64,000 nt of DNA from Lacticaseibacillus chiayiensis (GTDB lineage: Bacteria > Bacillota > Bacilli > Lactobacillales > Lactobacillaceae): contig NZ_MSSM01000021.1 in the NCBI RefSeq assembly GCF_004123795.1, forward strand, positions 62,001 through 126,000. Direction: 5' to 3'. Below are positions 55,130-62,786 of the stretch, piece by piece; the stretch's first letter is position 1; every line of letters begins with the position of its first letter. The position numbers and the translations under genes were made by a program. The notes below the pieces were generated by a model. It was not told where the DNA came from. It ran no database searches and was given only the letters and a program-made list of their open reading frames with translations.

Positions 55130-56935
55130 TTACTCGGTTAAGTTCTCATCACCTTCATGCTCTTTTTCCGGATCGACATCTGGCCGAACCTCAATGCCTA
55201 GGTCTTTGAGCTGAACATCGGCGACTGGTGACGGTGCACTGGTCATCGGCTCGCTGGCTTTGCTGTTCTTCGGGAAGGCAATGACATCACGAATGTTGGT
55301 GCGGCCTGTCAATAGCATGACAAACCGATCTAACCCGATGGCTAAGCCTCCATGCGGCGGGAATCCATAATCAAGCGCTGTCAGCAGGAAGCCAAAACTC
55401 TTTTGGGCGCGTTCCGGCGTGAAGCCAAGTGCTTTAAGCATTTTTTCTTGAATCTCCCGGTTGTGAATACGGATGGACCCTCCACCCAATTCATAGCCGT
55501 TCAACACAATGTCGTAGCTTTGGGCGTGCGCTGCATGCGGATTGGTGTCAAGCAGGTGGACGTCTTCCTCATTAGGCATTGTAAACGGATGGTGAGCTGG
55601 CACCCAGCGTTGAATCCCTTCATCGTATTCAAACAACGGCCAGTCAACCACCCAGCAAAAACGGAATTCTTTGTCATCAATCAAACCAAGGTCATGGCCA
55701 AAATGAGTCCTAAGATAACCAAGTGAATCAGCAACGACCTTTGCCTTATCTGCCACAAATAGAACCAGATCACCGGCATGGGCGCCAACCGCTTGTGTTA
55801 GCGTATTGCCGTCACCAAAGAACTTGGCAATTGGGCCGCTAATGCCGTCCGCGGTCACTTTCATCCACGCCAGACCTTTAGCACCGAACCGCTTGATATA
55901 GTCCTGTTGAGCATCAATCATTTTACGGGAATACTTGTCGGCACCGCCTGGCAAAACAATGGCACGAACCTGGCCGCCATTTTGCACGGCACCCGCAAAG
56001 ACCTTGAATTCAGAATCTTTGACCAAATCGGAAACATCCTGAATTTGCATGTCAAAGCGTAGATCCGGCTTATCGGAACCGTATTTATCCATCGCATCCT
56101 GCCAGGTGATTCGCTCGAATGGCAATTTAACGTCAATGCCTTTAACATCATGCATCACTTGGGCAATTAAGCCTTCTGTAATGTCCTGAATTTCTTGAGC
56201 TGTCAAGAAACTGGTCTCAAGGTCAATTTGGGTGAACTCCGGTTGACGGTCGCCGCGTAAATCTTCATCACGGAAGCACCGGGCGATTTGATAGTACCGA
56301 TCAAATCCGGCCCCCATCAGCAACTGCTTAAATAACTGCGGTGATTGCGGCAAGGCGTAGAAGCTGCCTGGATAAACCCGGGACGGCACCAAATAGTCAC
56401 GAGCCCCTTCAGGCGTGCTGGCAGTCAAAGTCGGGGTTTCGACATCGATAAAACCGTTGTCATCTAAGTAATGGTGCACACTGCGCATAATGTGAGCGCG
56501 GGTAAAAATGTTCTTCTGCATCTCCGGTCGCCGCAAATCAAGGTAGCGGTACTTTAATTTGGTTTCTTCGGTCACAGCAACATTGTCTTCGATGTAAAAT
56601 GGTGGCGTTTTGGCCTTGTTCAAAATAGTGATGTCATGGACTTCAACTTCGACATCACCGGTTTTCATTTCCGGATTCACCGCTTGCGGCTTACGCTTTT
56701 TGACAATACCGTGCACTTCGATGACATATTCTGAACGCACCGAATTAGCCACTACCAAAGCGTCCTGATCAAACGCTTCAGAAAAAACCAGCTGAACGAT
56801 GCCTTCACGATCTCGCAAGTCAACAAAAATCAAACTGCCGAGACTGCGACGCTTTTGCACCCATCCCTTCAAGGTGACTTCTTGATCAACATAATCGGTG
56901 GTGACGTCACCGGCATAACACGTTCGTTTACTCAT
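55130..56935 (-). CDS. aspS: Aspartyl-tRNA synthetase
   Basis: Class IIb synthetase, bacterial type with GAD insertion. 601 residues. N-terminal OB-fold anticodon domain (about 15-105, [29 protein letters not shown]), catalytic motif 2 [24 protein letters not shown]-type region near 213-236, the GAD insert (about 285-420), and motif 3 [13 protein letters not shown] near 538-550. A charged C-terminal tail is present. Whether it is discriminating cannot be told, but a separate asnS exists in the window. It starts 1 base after the hisS stop and shares its T-box. Confidence 0.97.
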   Translation of the reverse strand: MSKRTCYAGDVTTDYVDQEVTLKGWVQKRRSLGSLIFVDLRDREGIVQLVFSEAFDQDALVVANSVRSEYVIEVHGIVKKRKPQAVNPEMKTGDVEVEVHDITILNKAKTPPFYIEDNVAVTEETKLKYRYLDLRRPEMQKNIFTRAHIMRSVHHYLDDNGFIDVETPTLTASTPEGARDYLVPSRVYPGSFYALPQSPQLFKQLLMGAGFDRYYQIARCFRDEDLRGDRQPEFTQIDLETSFLTAQEIQDITEGLIAQVMHDVKGIDVKLPFERITWQDAMDKYGSDKPDLRFDMQIQDVSDLVKDSEFKVFAGAVQNGGQVRAIVLPGGADKYSRKMIDAQQDYIKRFGAKGLAWMKVTADGISGPIAKFFGDGNTLTQAVGAHAGDLVLFVADKAKVVADSLGYLRTHFGHDLGLIDDKEFRFCWVVDWPLFEYDEGIQRWVPAHHPFTMPNEEDVHLLDTNPHAAHAQSYDIVLNGYELGGGSIRIHNREIQEKMLKALGFTPERAQKSFGFLLTALDYGFPPHGGLAIGLDRFVMLLTGRTNIRDVIAFPKNSKASEPMTSAPSPVADVQLKDLGIEVRPDVDPEKEHEGDENLTE

Positions 56936-56936
56936 A

Positions 56937-58220
56937 CTACTTTGCCTCCGTTACTTGCGTGTAAATTTTTCCGAAATCCGTCAACACATCAGCCTGTGGG
57001 AAGGCCTGTTGCTGACCGGTTGCCATATTTTTGATTTGGACTGTGCCGGCTGCGCGTTCGCTTTCGCCAATTGTCAAAACCAGCTTTGCATGCGCTTTGT
57101 TGGCCGCTTTAAACTGGCCCTTCGCTTTGCGGCCCATGTAATCCATTTCGCCGGTAAAGCCTTGTTCACGCAAGGCTGTTAACATTTGCAAAGCCTCTTG
57201 GTCAGCACCCTGGTCAATGGTGACTATATAGGCATCTGGTTGTGCTGCTTCTTGATCTGATTGCATCAACAGCATCAGGCGTTCAACGCCCATGGCAAAG
57301 CCAATTCCGGGGGTCTCAGGACCACCGAGTTCTTCAACCAGCCCGTTATAACGGCCGCCTGCCAAGATGGTCGTATAGCCGCCACCAAAGACTTTATCAT
57401 CAGACATAACTTCAAAAATCGTGTGGTTATAGTAATCAAGTCCGCGGACCATGGTGGCATCCACGTCAAAATCAATTCCCAACCCTGTCAGCAATGTCTT
57501 CACGCGATCAAAATGGTGTTGGGCTTCCGGTGTCAGATAATCCAGAATTGAGGGTGCATTGGCGACAATCTCCTGGTCATGGCGATCTTTACTATCGAGA
57601 ATGCGCAAAGGATTCTTTTCTAAGCGAACTTTGGAATCTTCAGATAATTCATCTTTGAACGGCGTCAGGTAATCGACGAGCGCCGCATGAAATGCTTTAC
57701 GCGTCGCTGGGTCGCCCAGCGAATTAATGACAAACTTAAGGTGTTTGGCGCCTAAAGCTTCAAGCAATTGCTTAGCCAAGGCGATCGTTTCAGCATCCAG
57801 CACCGGTGAATCGCTGCCGAAAGCCTCGACCCCAATTTGATGGAACTGCCGCTGGCGGCCACTTTGCGGGCGTTCATACCGGAACATTGGCCCCATATAA
57901 TAAACCTTGTAAGGCTTCGCATATTCAGGACCGTATAATTTGTTCTCGACATACGCCCGCACCACCCCGGCAGTGCCTTCTGGACGTAAAGCCATCATCC
58001 GGTCGCCTTTATCTTTGAAGGTATACATTTCTTTGGTCACAATATCACTGGTGTCGCCAGCACTGCGCGAAAAAACATCGACATTTTCAAAAATCGGCGT
58101 GCGGATTTCACGGTATTGGTATTGAGCAAAAATTTGACGGGCAACAGCTTCGACCTGCTGCCAACGTTCGCTTTGGCCAGGTAAAATATCGGCTGTGCCT
58201 TTTGGACGTTGATAATTCAT
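56937..58220 (-). CDS. hisS: Histidyl-tRNA synthetase
   Basis: Class IIa synthetase of 427 residues. Motif 1 near 40-70 ([25 protein letters not shown]), motif 2 [25 protein letters not shown] near 111-135, histidine-specific region [15 protein letters not shown] near 258-272, motif 3 [14 protein letters not shown] near 312-325, and C-terminal anticodon-binding domain (about 330-427). The start follows GGAGGTCCCTC. The region upstream holds a palindromic repeat and then the T-box, so the 5' untranslated region between riboswitch and start is unusually long (about 330 bases). Confidence 0.97.
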   Translation of the reverse strand: MNYQRPKGTADILPGQSERWQQVEAVARQIFAQYQYREIRTPIFENVDVFSRSAGDTSDIVTKEMYTFKDKGDRMMALRPEGTAGVVRAYVENKLYGPEYAKPYKVYYMGPMFRYERPQSGRQRQFHQIGVEAFGSDSPVLDAETIALAKQLLEALGAKHLKFVINSLGDPATRKAFHAALVDYLTPFKDELSEDSKVRLEKNPLRILDSKDRHDQEIVANAPSILDYLTPEAQHHFDRVKTLLTGLGIDFDVDATMVRGLDYYNHTIFEVMSDDKVFGGGYTTILAGGRYNGLVEELGGPETPGIGFAMGVERLMLLMQSDQEAAQPDAYIVTIDQGADQEALQMLTALREQGFTGEMDYMGRKAKGQFKAANKAHAKLVLTIGESERAAGTVQIKNMATGQQQAFPQADVLTDFGKIYTQVTEAK

Positions 58221-58324
58221 GAGGGACCTCCTGTAGTCTGAGAGATGTGATGGGTTGGATTTGATGTGATCTGTAAGGTGGGATTGAAATGCGGCTGAGG
58301 AATGATGCCGGCCGATACTGTCGC

Positions 58325-58550
58325 GGAAACGCGCTCACCGGCGCAGAAGCCTGCGTGTAAGGGCCTTGGTCGCAAATAGCTAAAGTATCTTACTGCATGC
58401 AGATAAGGAACAACGCTGGCCGATACTGCATCGAAAACGCGTTCGCTGGCGCAGAAACCTCCGTGTAAGGACCTTGGTCGCAATGGCCAAAGCCCGGCCA
58501 TCACGCCCAAGGCCACTTACACTCCGGTTTCTGAACGCGCCAGCTCACGC
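58325..58550 (+). repeat. Palindromic repeat plus a half copy inside the hisS leader (family locus 7)
   Basis: A half copy at about 58325-58385 (GCTCACCGGCGCAGAAGCC, GGGCCTTGGTCGC) is followed by a full element at about 58430-58550: arms AGAAACC/GGTTTCT, GTGTAAG/CTTACAC, CCTTGG/CCAAGG, ATGGCC/GGCCAT. The full element is almost the same core as locus 1. It separates the T-box terminator (58554-58588) from the hisS start (58220). Confidence 0.9.
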
Positions 58551-58553
58551 TCT

Positions 58554-58740
58554 AAAAAAATGCACCCCTCGATCGCTCGAAGGGTGCGGACACGGTACCA
58601 CCTTGTGTTTTACTTTGCCATAACGGTGGCGTTCCGGAATTTGATCACCTCGGGAGTGTCTTTTCGATCGGTCCCGGCTTTCACCATCTCCGGGTCGCTT
58701 GAAATTGATCTATCCTACTCCGTCACAGGTCTTAGTTATT
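58554..58740 (-). promoter_or_regulatory. T-box riboswitch of hisS-aspS with overlapping Asp/His specifier
   Basis: T-box sequence AAGGTGGTACCGTG at 58591-58604. Terminator GCACCCTTCGAGC with its complement and seven T at 58554-58588. Stem I shows AGTA on the 5' side of the specifier loop and GACAC on the 3' side (58656-58660), closed by GGAG/CTCC. Read in the usual register (codon, A, helix) the specifier is GAC, aspartate. Shifted by two it is CAC, histidine. The operon encodes both cognate synthetases. Confidence 0.9.
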
Positions 58741-58746
58741 GGTTAA

Positions 58747-58775
58747 AGCATACGGTTTGCAGAAAGCTTTGTCAA
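58747..58775 (-). promoter_or_regulatory. Promoter of the hisS-aspS T-box transcript
   Basis: TTGACA (58770-58775 on minus) and TATGCT (58747-58752), separated by 17 bases. Confidence 0.85.
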
Positions 58776-58893
58776 CGGCGTTTATCCCGATGTAAACGCT
58801 AAATTTGCTTTCAAAGCAATATTGTCTTTAAAAGGCCATACGAGTATGATGATTTTAATTAACAGAATTAAAATTTGATTAGGGATGATGATA

Positions 58894-59352
58894 ATGTGGC
58901 AAGATAATCGCATTCAGTCGGCTCTAATGGGTAAAAATCCGATGGTGATGGCAGAATTGCCAGGTGGCTTTGCTGTTTTTGGGGATGTTCAGTTTCTTCC
59001 CGGATATAGTGTGTTGTTGCCAAAACGCGAAGTTGGTAGCTTAAATCAATTGACGAAACCCGAACGAACCTTATTTTTGCAAAGTATGGCCGCTTTGGGC
59101 GATGCGGTCTTATCTGCATGCCGGCCAGTGCGCGTGAACTATGACATTCTTGGTAATACTGATCACTTTTTACATGCACATGTGTTTCCGCGATACAAAA
59201 CAGAAAGCCCGATTCGTCTGGCAAAGCCGGTTTGGTTATATCCCGCGTCGTACTGGAGCAATTCGCGATATCAATACGATCCTATTAGGCATCATATGAT
59301 TCGACAGCGAATTACTGATGCATTGAAACTGCAGCTCGAATCTGACGATTAA
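58894..59352 (+). CDS. HIT-like nucleotide-binding protein
   Basis: 152 residues of the histidine-triad superfamily, whose members hydrolyse or transfer nucleotides from phosphate-linked substrates. Typical strands FGDVQFLPGYSVLLPKREV near 29-47 and VNYDILGNTDHFLHAHVFPRYKTE near 78-101. The triad reads F-L-H-A-H-V-F: the first His of H-x-H-x-H is replaced by Phe, while the later two, including the usual nucleophile position, remain. ATG 58894 is preferred with AGGG 9 bases upstream, although two Met codons precede it. It is followed 18 bases later by a HAD phosphatase gene, suggesting a small operon. Substrate unknown. Confidence 0.8.
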   Translation: MWQDNRIQSALMGKNPMVMAELPGGFAVFGDVQFLPGYSVLLPKREVGSLNQLTKPERTLFLQSMAALGDAVLSACRPVRVNYDILGNTDHFLHAHVFPRYKTESPIRLAKPVWLYPASYWSNSRYQYDPIRHHMIRQRITDALKLQLESDD

Positions 59353-59370
59353 AAGATAGGGAGTGTTCGT

Positions 59371-60051
59371 TTGATCTTAACGTTTGATTGTTATGGGACT
59401 TTGTTAGATACCAGCCCGATTAACCAACTACTGATGCAACTGGCGCGCAAATGTAACCGCAATTCGAAAACAGTTATCAGTACATACAGCAGTTTTGAAG
59501 ATCGCCTGATGTACGGTGAGACAATCGTGCCTTATGAAACCCTCATTCAAAGGGATCTTGAATACTTAGATATGATATTTGCAACAACATCGTTCTTTCA
59601 AAAGCAGGCAAAATTTATTGTTCAAGCTTATCACCAACTTAGGCCTTTTCCCGAGGTCATGTTCGTTCTCCAACAACTTAAAGAACAGCAACACACTCTC
59701 CTCCTCATGTCGAATGCTTCGGCTGACATCATGGCCGATAATGCCGCAACGCTTGGTCACCTTTTTGATGACATCTTTTTACCGGAACAAACAGGTTGTT
59801 ACAAACCAACGCTGGCATTCTTTCAGTATGTTGATCATCAAATCGGTCACACTGCTAAACAGCACGTGCATATTGCCAAAGGTTTTTGGTGGGATATTGT
59901 TCCTTGTACAAAGATGGGCTGGCGAAAAGTGTGGATCAACCGTGATCATCTCAATGGCATGAGCAGATATCAGCCCTATCAGGTTTTTAGTGACCTGGCG
60001 CCAGTGCCAGCTTATATTGACAAACTTGTTACTCAGGATTTGCGCGGCTGA
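59371..60051 (+). CDS. HAD-superfamily hydrolase, haloacid dehalogenase-like subgroup
   Basis: 226 residues. Motif I FDCYGTLLDTS near 5-15 has the nucleophile Asp, and D-x-Y-G-T-L is typical of the dehalogenase-type subfamily rather than phosphatases with D-x-D. Motif II LLMSNAS near 111, Lys of motif III in GCYKPTLAFF near 143, and motif IV near HIAKGFWWDIVPCTKMGWRKVWINR (168-192). The start is TTG, with AGGGAG 7 bases upstream. The substrate is not predictable. Probably cotranscribed with the HIT-like gene. Confidence 0.85.
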   Translation: MILTFDCYGTLLDTSPINQLLMQLARKCNRNSKTVISTYSSFEDRLMYGETIVPYETLIQRDLEYLDMIFATTSFFQKQAKFIVQAYHQLRPFPEVMFVLQQLKEQQHTLLLMSNASADIMADNAATLGHLFDDIFLPEQTGCYKPTLAFFQYVDHQIGHTAKQHVHIAKGFWWDIVPCTKMGWRKVWINRDHLNGMSRYQPYQVFSDLAPVPAYIDKLVTQDLRG

Positions 60052-60147
60052 GACAAACCATTTTCTTCTTTCATAAGTTGGAAAATAGTCTGAAGTCGCT
60101 TTTGCAGATCGCTAATAACGTCTTTGCCGCCTTTTTACCAGCCGATT

Positions 60148-60156
60148 TGCTATAAT
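60148..60156 (+). promoter_or_regulatory. Extended -10 promoter of the amidase gene
   Basis: TGCTATAAT, a perfect extended -10, lies 37 bases upstream of the amidase start. There is no clear -35. Confidence 0.65.
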
Positions 60157-60192
60157 GAGCTTAATGATCTTTAGAGAATGGTGAGGCTGGTC

Positions 60193-61515
60193 ATGAAACA
60201 TATCGGACAGTTAAAAAAATGGCCATTGATTATTTTGCTGGCGGTGTTGTTTGGCGTTGGTGCCGCGACGACCAGTGTCATGGCAAATACGCAATATATG
60301 ACGGTTAAGGCCGACACGGTTAATGTGCGCCTAGGCCCAGGGCTTGCTTATGGCATTATGGGTCAGGTTAAGTCAGGTAATCAGCTGACGATTATCGGTG
60401 CCAAAAACTCATGGTACCAAGTGCGACTTGCCGGGAATCGAATTGGTTGGGTGGCATCATGGCTGGTGGATCAGAGCGAAGCTGCCACGACGCGGGCAAA
60501 AGTTGCCACGGTCAATCAGCCAGTTAATGTGCGTGAATATGCAAGCCAGGATGCCAAACAATTGGGCTCCCTTAATGCCGGTGTGAGTGTTAAGGTCGTT
60601 TATCAGGAAGGCAACTGGACACAAATTGCCTACAACAATACTGCAGCGTGGATTACCAGCAGCAGTATCCAGCTAACAGGCAAGACAACGAATCTAGCGC
60701 AACCTGCGCAGGCAAATCTGACGCAAACCCAAAGTAACCCCTCGCTCAAAGTCACGACCAACACAACGACTAATTTACGAAATGCGGCGGGTATCAATGC
60801 ACCGGTTGTCGAAAAACTGGACAAGGGCACGGAACTGACCGTTATCAAGCAACAGGATGATTGGTACCAAGTCACGGCACCGGATGGAAAGACCGGCTTT
60901 GTGGCTAGCTGGACGGTCAGCGCCCCGAATGACGGGCAGACGAAAAAAGCTGCCACTAAGCTTTCAGAGGCAACGATTGTCCTCGATCCGGGGCATGGTG
61001 GTTCCGATACCGGTGCGATTGCCAATGATGGCTCAGATTACGAAAAAACTTACACGCTGAAGACCGCTGATTTGGTTGCTAATGCGTTGCGGGCTGCCGG
61101 CGCTAACGTCATCATGACGCGCACCACGGATAAGTTTGTCGATCTTGCGCCGCGACCAGCCACTGCCAATAACGCCCATGCCGACGCGTTCATTTCATTC
61201 CACTTCGACTCCAGTCCATCCAAAAATTCGGCTTCAGGATTCACCACGTATTACTACAGCAGTAAAAAAGATCTACCCTTGGCGAAATCCATCAACAGGG
61301 CACTGACTGGCTTACCACTTAAAAATCGTGGCGTCGCGTTTGGCAATTTTGAAGTTTTACGTGATAACAATCAACCAGCCATTTTGAACGAAATGGGTTA
61401 CATTAACAACGATAAAGACTTTAAGTATATCAAGGATCCAACGTATCAATCTAAAATCGCAACGGATATTGTTAATGGATTGAATGCCTATTTCAAAGCT
61501 GGTAATCACCAATAA
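60193..61515 (+). CDS. Secreted N-acetylmuramoyl-L-alanine amidase with SH3b domains
   Basis: Zinc amidase that cuts the bond between MurNAc and the stem peptide outside the cell. 440 residues. Signal peptide (about 1-31; KKWPLIILLAVLFGVGAATTSVMA, cleavage after VMA-N). Three bacterial SH3 domains follow, with repeated VNVRLGPG, VNVREYAS and TNLRNAAG starts near 44, 112 and 195, probably binding the wall. The C-terminal Amidase_3 domain (about 260-437) has zinc ligands in LDPGHGGSDTGA (His), YEKTYTLKTA (Glu) and FISFHFDSS (His), with a catalytic Glu in AILNEMGYINN. ATG 60193 with GAGG upstream is chosen over ATG 60178. Confidence 0.95.
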   Translation: MKHIGQLKKWPLIILLAVLFGVGAATTSVMANTQYMTVKADTVNVRLGPGLAYGIMGQVKSGNQLTIIGAKNSWYQVRLAGNRIGWVASWLVDQSEAATTRAKVATVNQPVNVREYASQDAKQLGSLNAGVSVKVVYQEGNWTQIAYNNTAAWITSSSIQLTGKTTNLAQPAQANLTQTQSNPSLKVTTNTTTNLRNAAGINAPVVEKLDKGTELTVIKQQDDWYQVTAPDGKTGFVASWTVSAPNDGQTKKAATKLSEATIVLDPGHGGSDTGAIANDGSDYEKTYTLKTADLVANALRAAGANVIMTRTTDKFVDLAPRPATANNAHADAFISFHFDSSPSKNSASGFTTYYYSSKKDLPLAKSINRALTGLPLKNRGVAFGNFEVLRDNNQPAILNEMGYINNDKDFKYIKDPTYQSKIATDIVNGLNAYFKAGNHQ

Positions 61516-61538
61516 TCATTCACTTGTTTTGACTAATC

Positions 61539-61588
61539 AAACACCCGCAAAAGCAGCGGAATAATACCGTTGCTTTTGCGGGTGTTTT
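61539..61588. terminator. Bidirectional terminator between the amidase and HAD genes
   Basis: AAACACCCGCAAAAGCA pairs with TGCTTTTGCGGGTGTTT in a stem of about 20 bp, serving two convergent genes. Confidence 0.92.
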
Positions 61589-61599
61589 GGATGGATCGT

Positions 61600-62226
61600 T
61601 TATTTCCGGAACAACCGTGGGATCTCTTCAAGATGATTAATTTGAAAGTCTGCTTGCGGTGCGGCGTTTAAGCCGTCGACATTAAAATAAATGGTTTTGA
61701 CCCCTGCGTTAATGCCAGCGTCAACATCAAGGGAGCGGTCCCCGATCATTGCTGTGACGGCCGGATTTAGTTGAAATCGTTTTAGCAGATATTGGATGGC
61801 GTCAGGTGCCGGTTTGCGCGGCAGATCCAAGTCAGAGTCCACCCCGCCTAAAAAGAGCGTGTCGGCGTGATCGTTGGCCAAAATGTCCCACGCGCTGTGA
61901 TCGCGGTGCGTTAACAGTAGATTATGGCCGCCTTGCTCCTTTATCGCCGTTAAAACCGATAATGCTGCCGGATACGGATGAATATCATGCAGATAAACCC
62001 GGGCGCGACGGTGATATTCAGCCTCTAGCTCATCCACCGATCGGCCCACTTTGCTGCCAAAGTCGGTTAAAAATTTCTTGATCGATGTCTTTTTAACCTG
62101 ACGATACAGTTCCTGCGATTCAATTTGGCCGCCATTGTCCAGAACAAGGCTTCTCAAGGCTTTCATCATCCCGGGGTATGAATCATACAGTGTGCCGTCA
62201 AAATCCCAAATTGCGTTAACCAGCAT
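61600..62226 (-). CDS. HAD-IA hydrolase, phosphoglycolate phosphatase-like
   Basis: 208 residues. Motif I AIWDFDGTLYDSYPGM near 6-21 (D-x-D, phosphatase type), motif II LLLTHRD near 104, Lys of motif III in LPRKPAPDAIQY near 136, motif IV AMIGDRSLDVDAGINAGVKTIYF near 158-180. The cap domain is helical (20-85). The substrate is unknown. Relatives act on phosphoglycolate or sugar phosphates. Its ATG overlaps the dtd stop codon by one base, so the two are translated together. Confidence 0.88.
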   Translation of the reverse strand: MLVNAIWDFDGTLYDSYPGMMKALRSLVLDNGGQIESQELYRQVKKTSIKKFLTDFGSKVGRSVDELEAEYHRRARVYLHDIHPYPAALSVLTAIKEQGGHNLLLTHRDHSAWDILANDHADTLFLGGVDSDLDLPRKPAPDAIQYLLKRFQLNPAVTAMIGDRSLDVDAGINAGVKTIYFNVDGLNAAPQADFQINHLEEIPRLFRK

Positions 62227-62672
62227 TACTTTGCCTCCGTATCAAACAGAATGGTGACTGGGCCGTCGTTAGTGAGGCTTACTTGCATATCGCCGCCGAA
62301 TTCACCGGTTGCCACTGTGATCCCCAGTTGCCGGAGTTTGGCATTGAAGGCTTGGTACAGTTGTTCGCCCAATGCCGGCTTGGCGGCATCGGTAAAACTC
62401 GGTCGATTGCCACGGCGGGTATCCGCGTATAACGTAAACTGGGAAATCGATAGAATCTGACCATCGACATCTGCCAGCGCTAAGTTCATTTTGCCGGCGT
62501 CATCACTGAATACTCTGAGCTTACTGATCTTTTCGGCCAGATAATCGCTGTCGGCTTGTGTGTCATTCGGCGCGACTCCCAGTAAAACCACAAAACCATG
62601 GTCAATGGCTCCGACTGTTTTTCCATCAATGTTGACTTGAGCCGCAAGACTGCGTTGAACAACTGCGCGCAT
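62226..62672 (-). CDS. dtd: D-aminoacyl-tRNA deacylase
   Basis: Removes D-amino acids, and glycine mischarged on tRNA-Ala, from tRNA, protecting translation. 148 residues, DTD family dimer. Signatures: N-terminal [21 protein letters not shown], catalytic [19 protein letters not shown] near 76-94 with the SQFTL motif, and the cross-subunit Gly-cisPro replaced in the [11 protein letters not shown] end near 133-143 (the usual GPVT is present). The start follows AAAGGAGAAACATTC. It lies 114 bases after rel, the classical rel-dtd order. Confidence 0.96.
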   Translation of the reverse strand: MRAVVQRSLAAQVNIDGKTVGAIDHGFVVLLGVAPNDTQADSDYLAEKISKLRVFSDDAGKMNLALADVDGQILSISQFTLYADTRRGNRPSFTDAAKPALGEQLYQAFNAKLRQLGITVATGEFGGDMQVSLTNDGPVTILFDTEAK

Positions 62673-62722
62673 GAATGTTTCTCCTTTTCGTTTGTTTTAA
62701 TTCCGATCGTTTTGTCATGATC

Positions 62723-62777
62723 AAAAAAACAGGACGAACAGCAGTGCTGACCCAGATGCGTCATGCTGTTCGCCTGC
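62723..62777 (-). terminator. Terminator or attenuator after rel
   Basis: On minus, GCGAACAGCA pairs with TGCTGTTCGT across a 20-base loop and is followed by GTTTTTTT. Some transcripts may continue into dtd. Confidence 0.7.
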
Positions 62778-62786
62778 CAACTCCGA

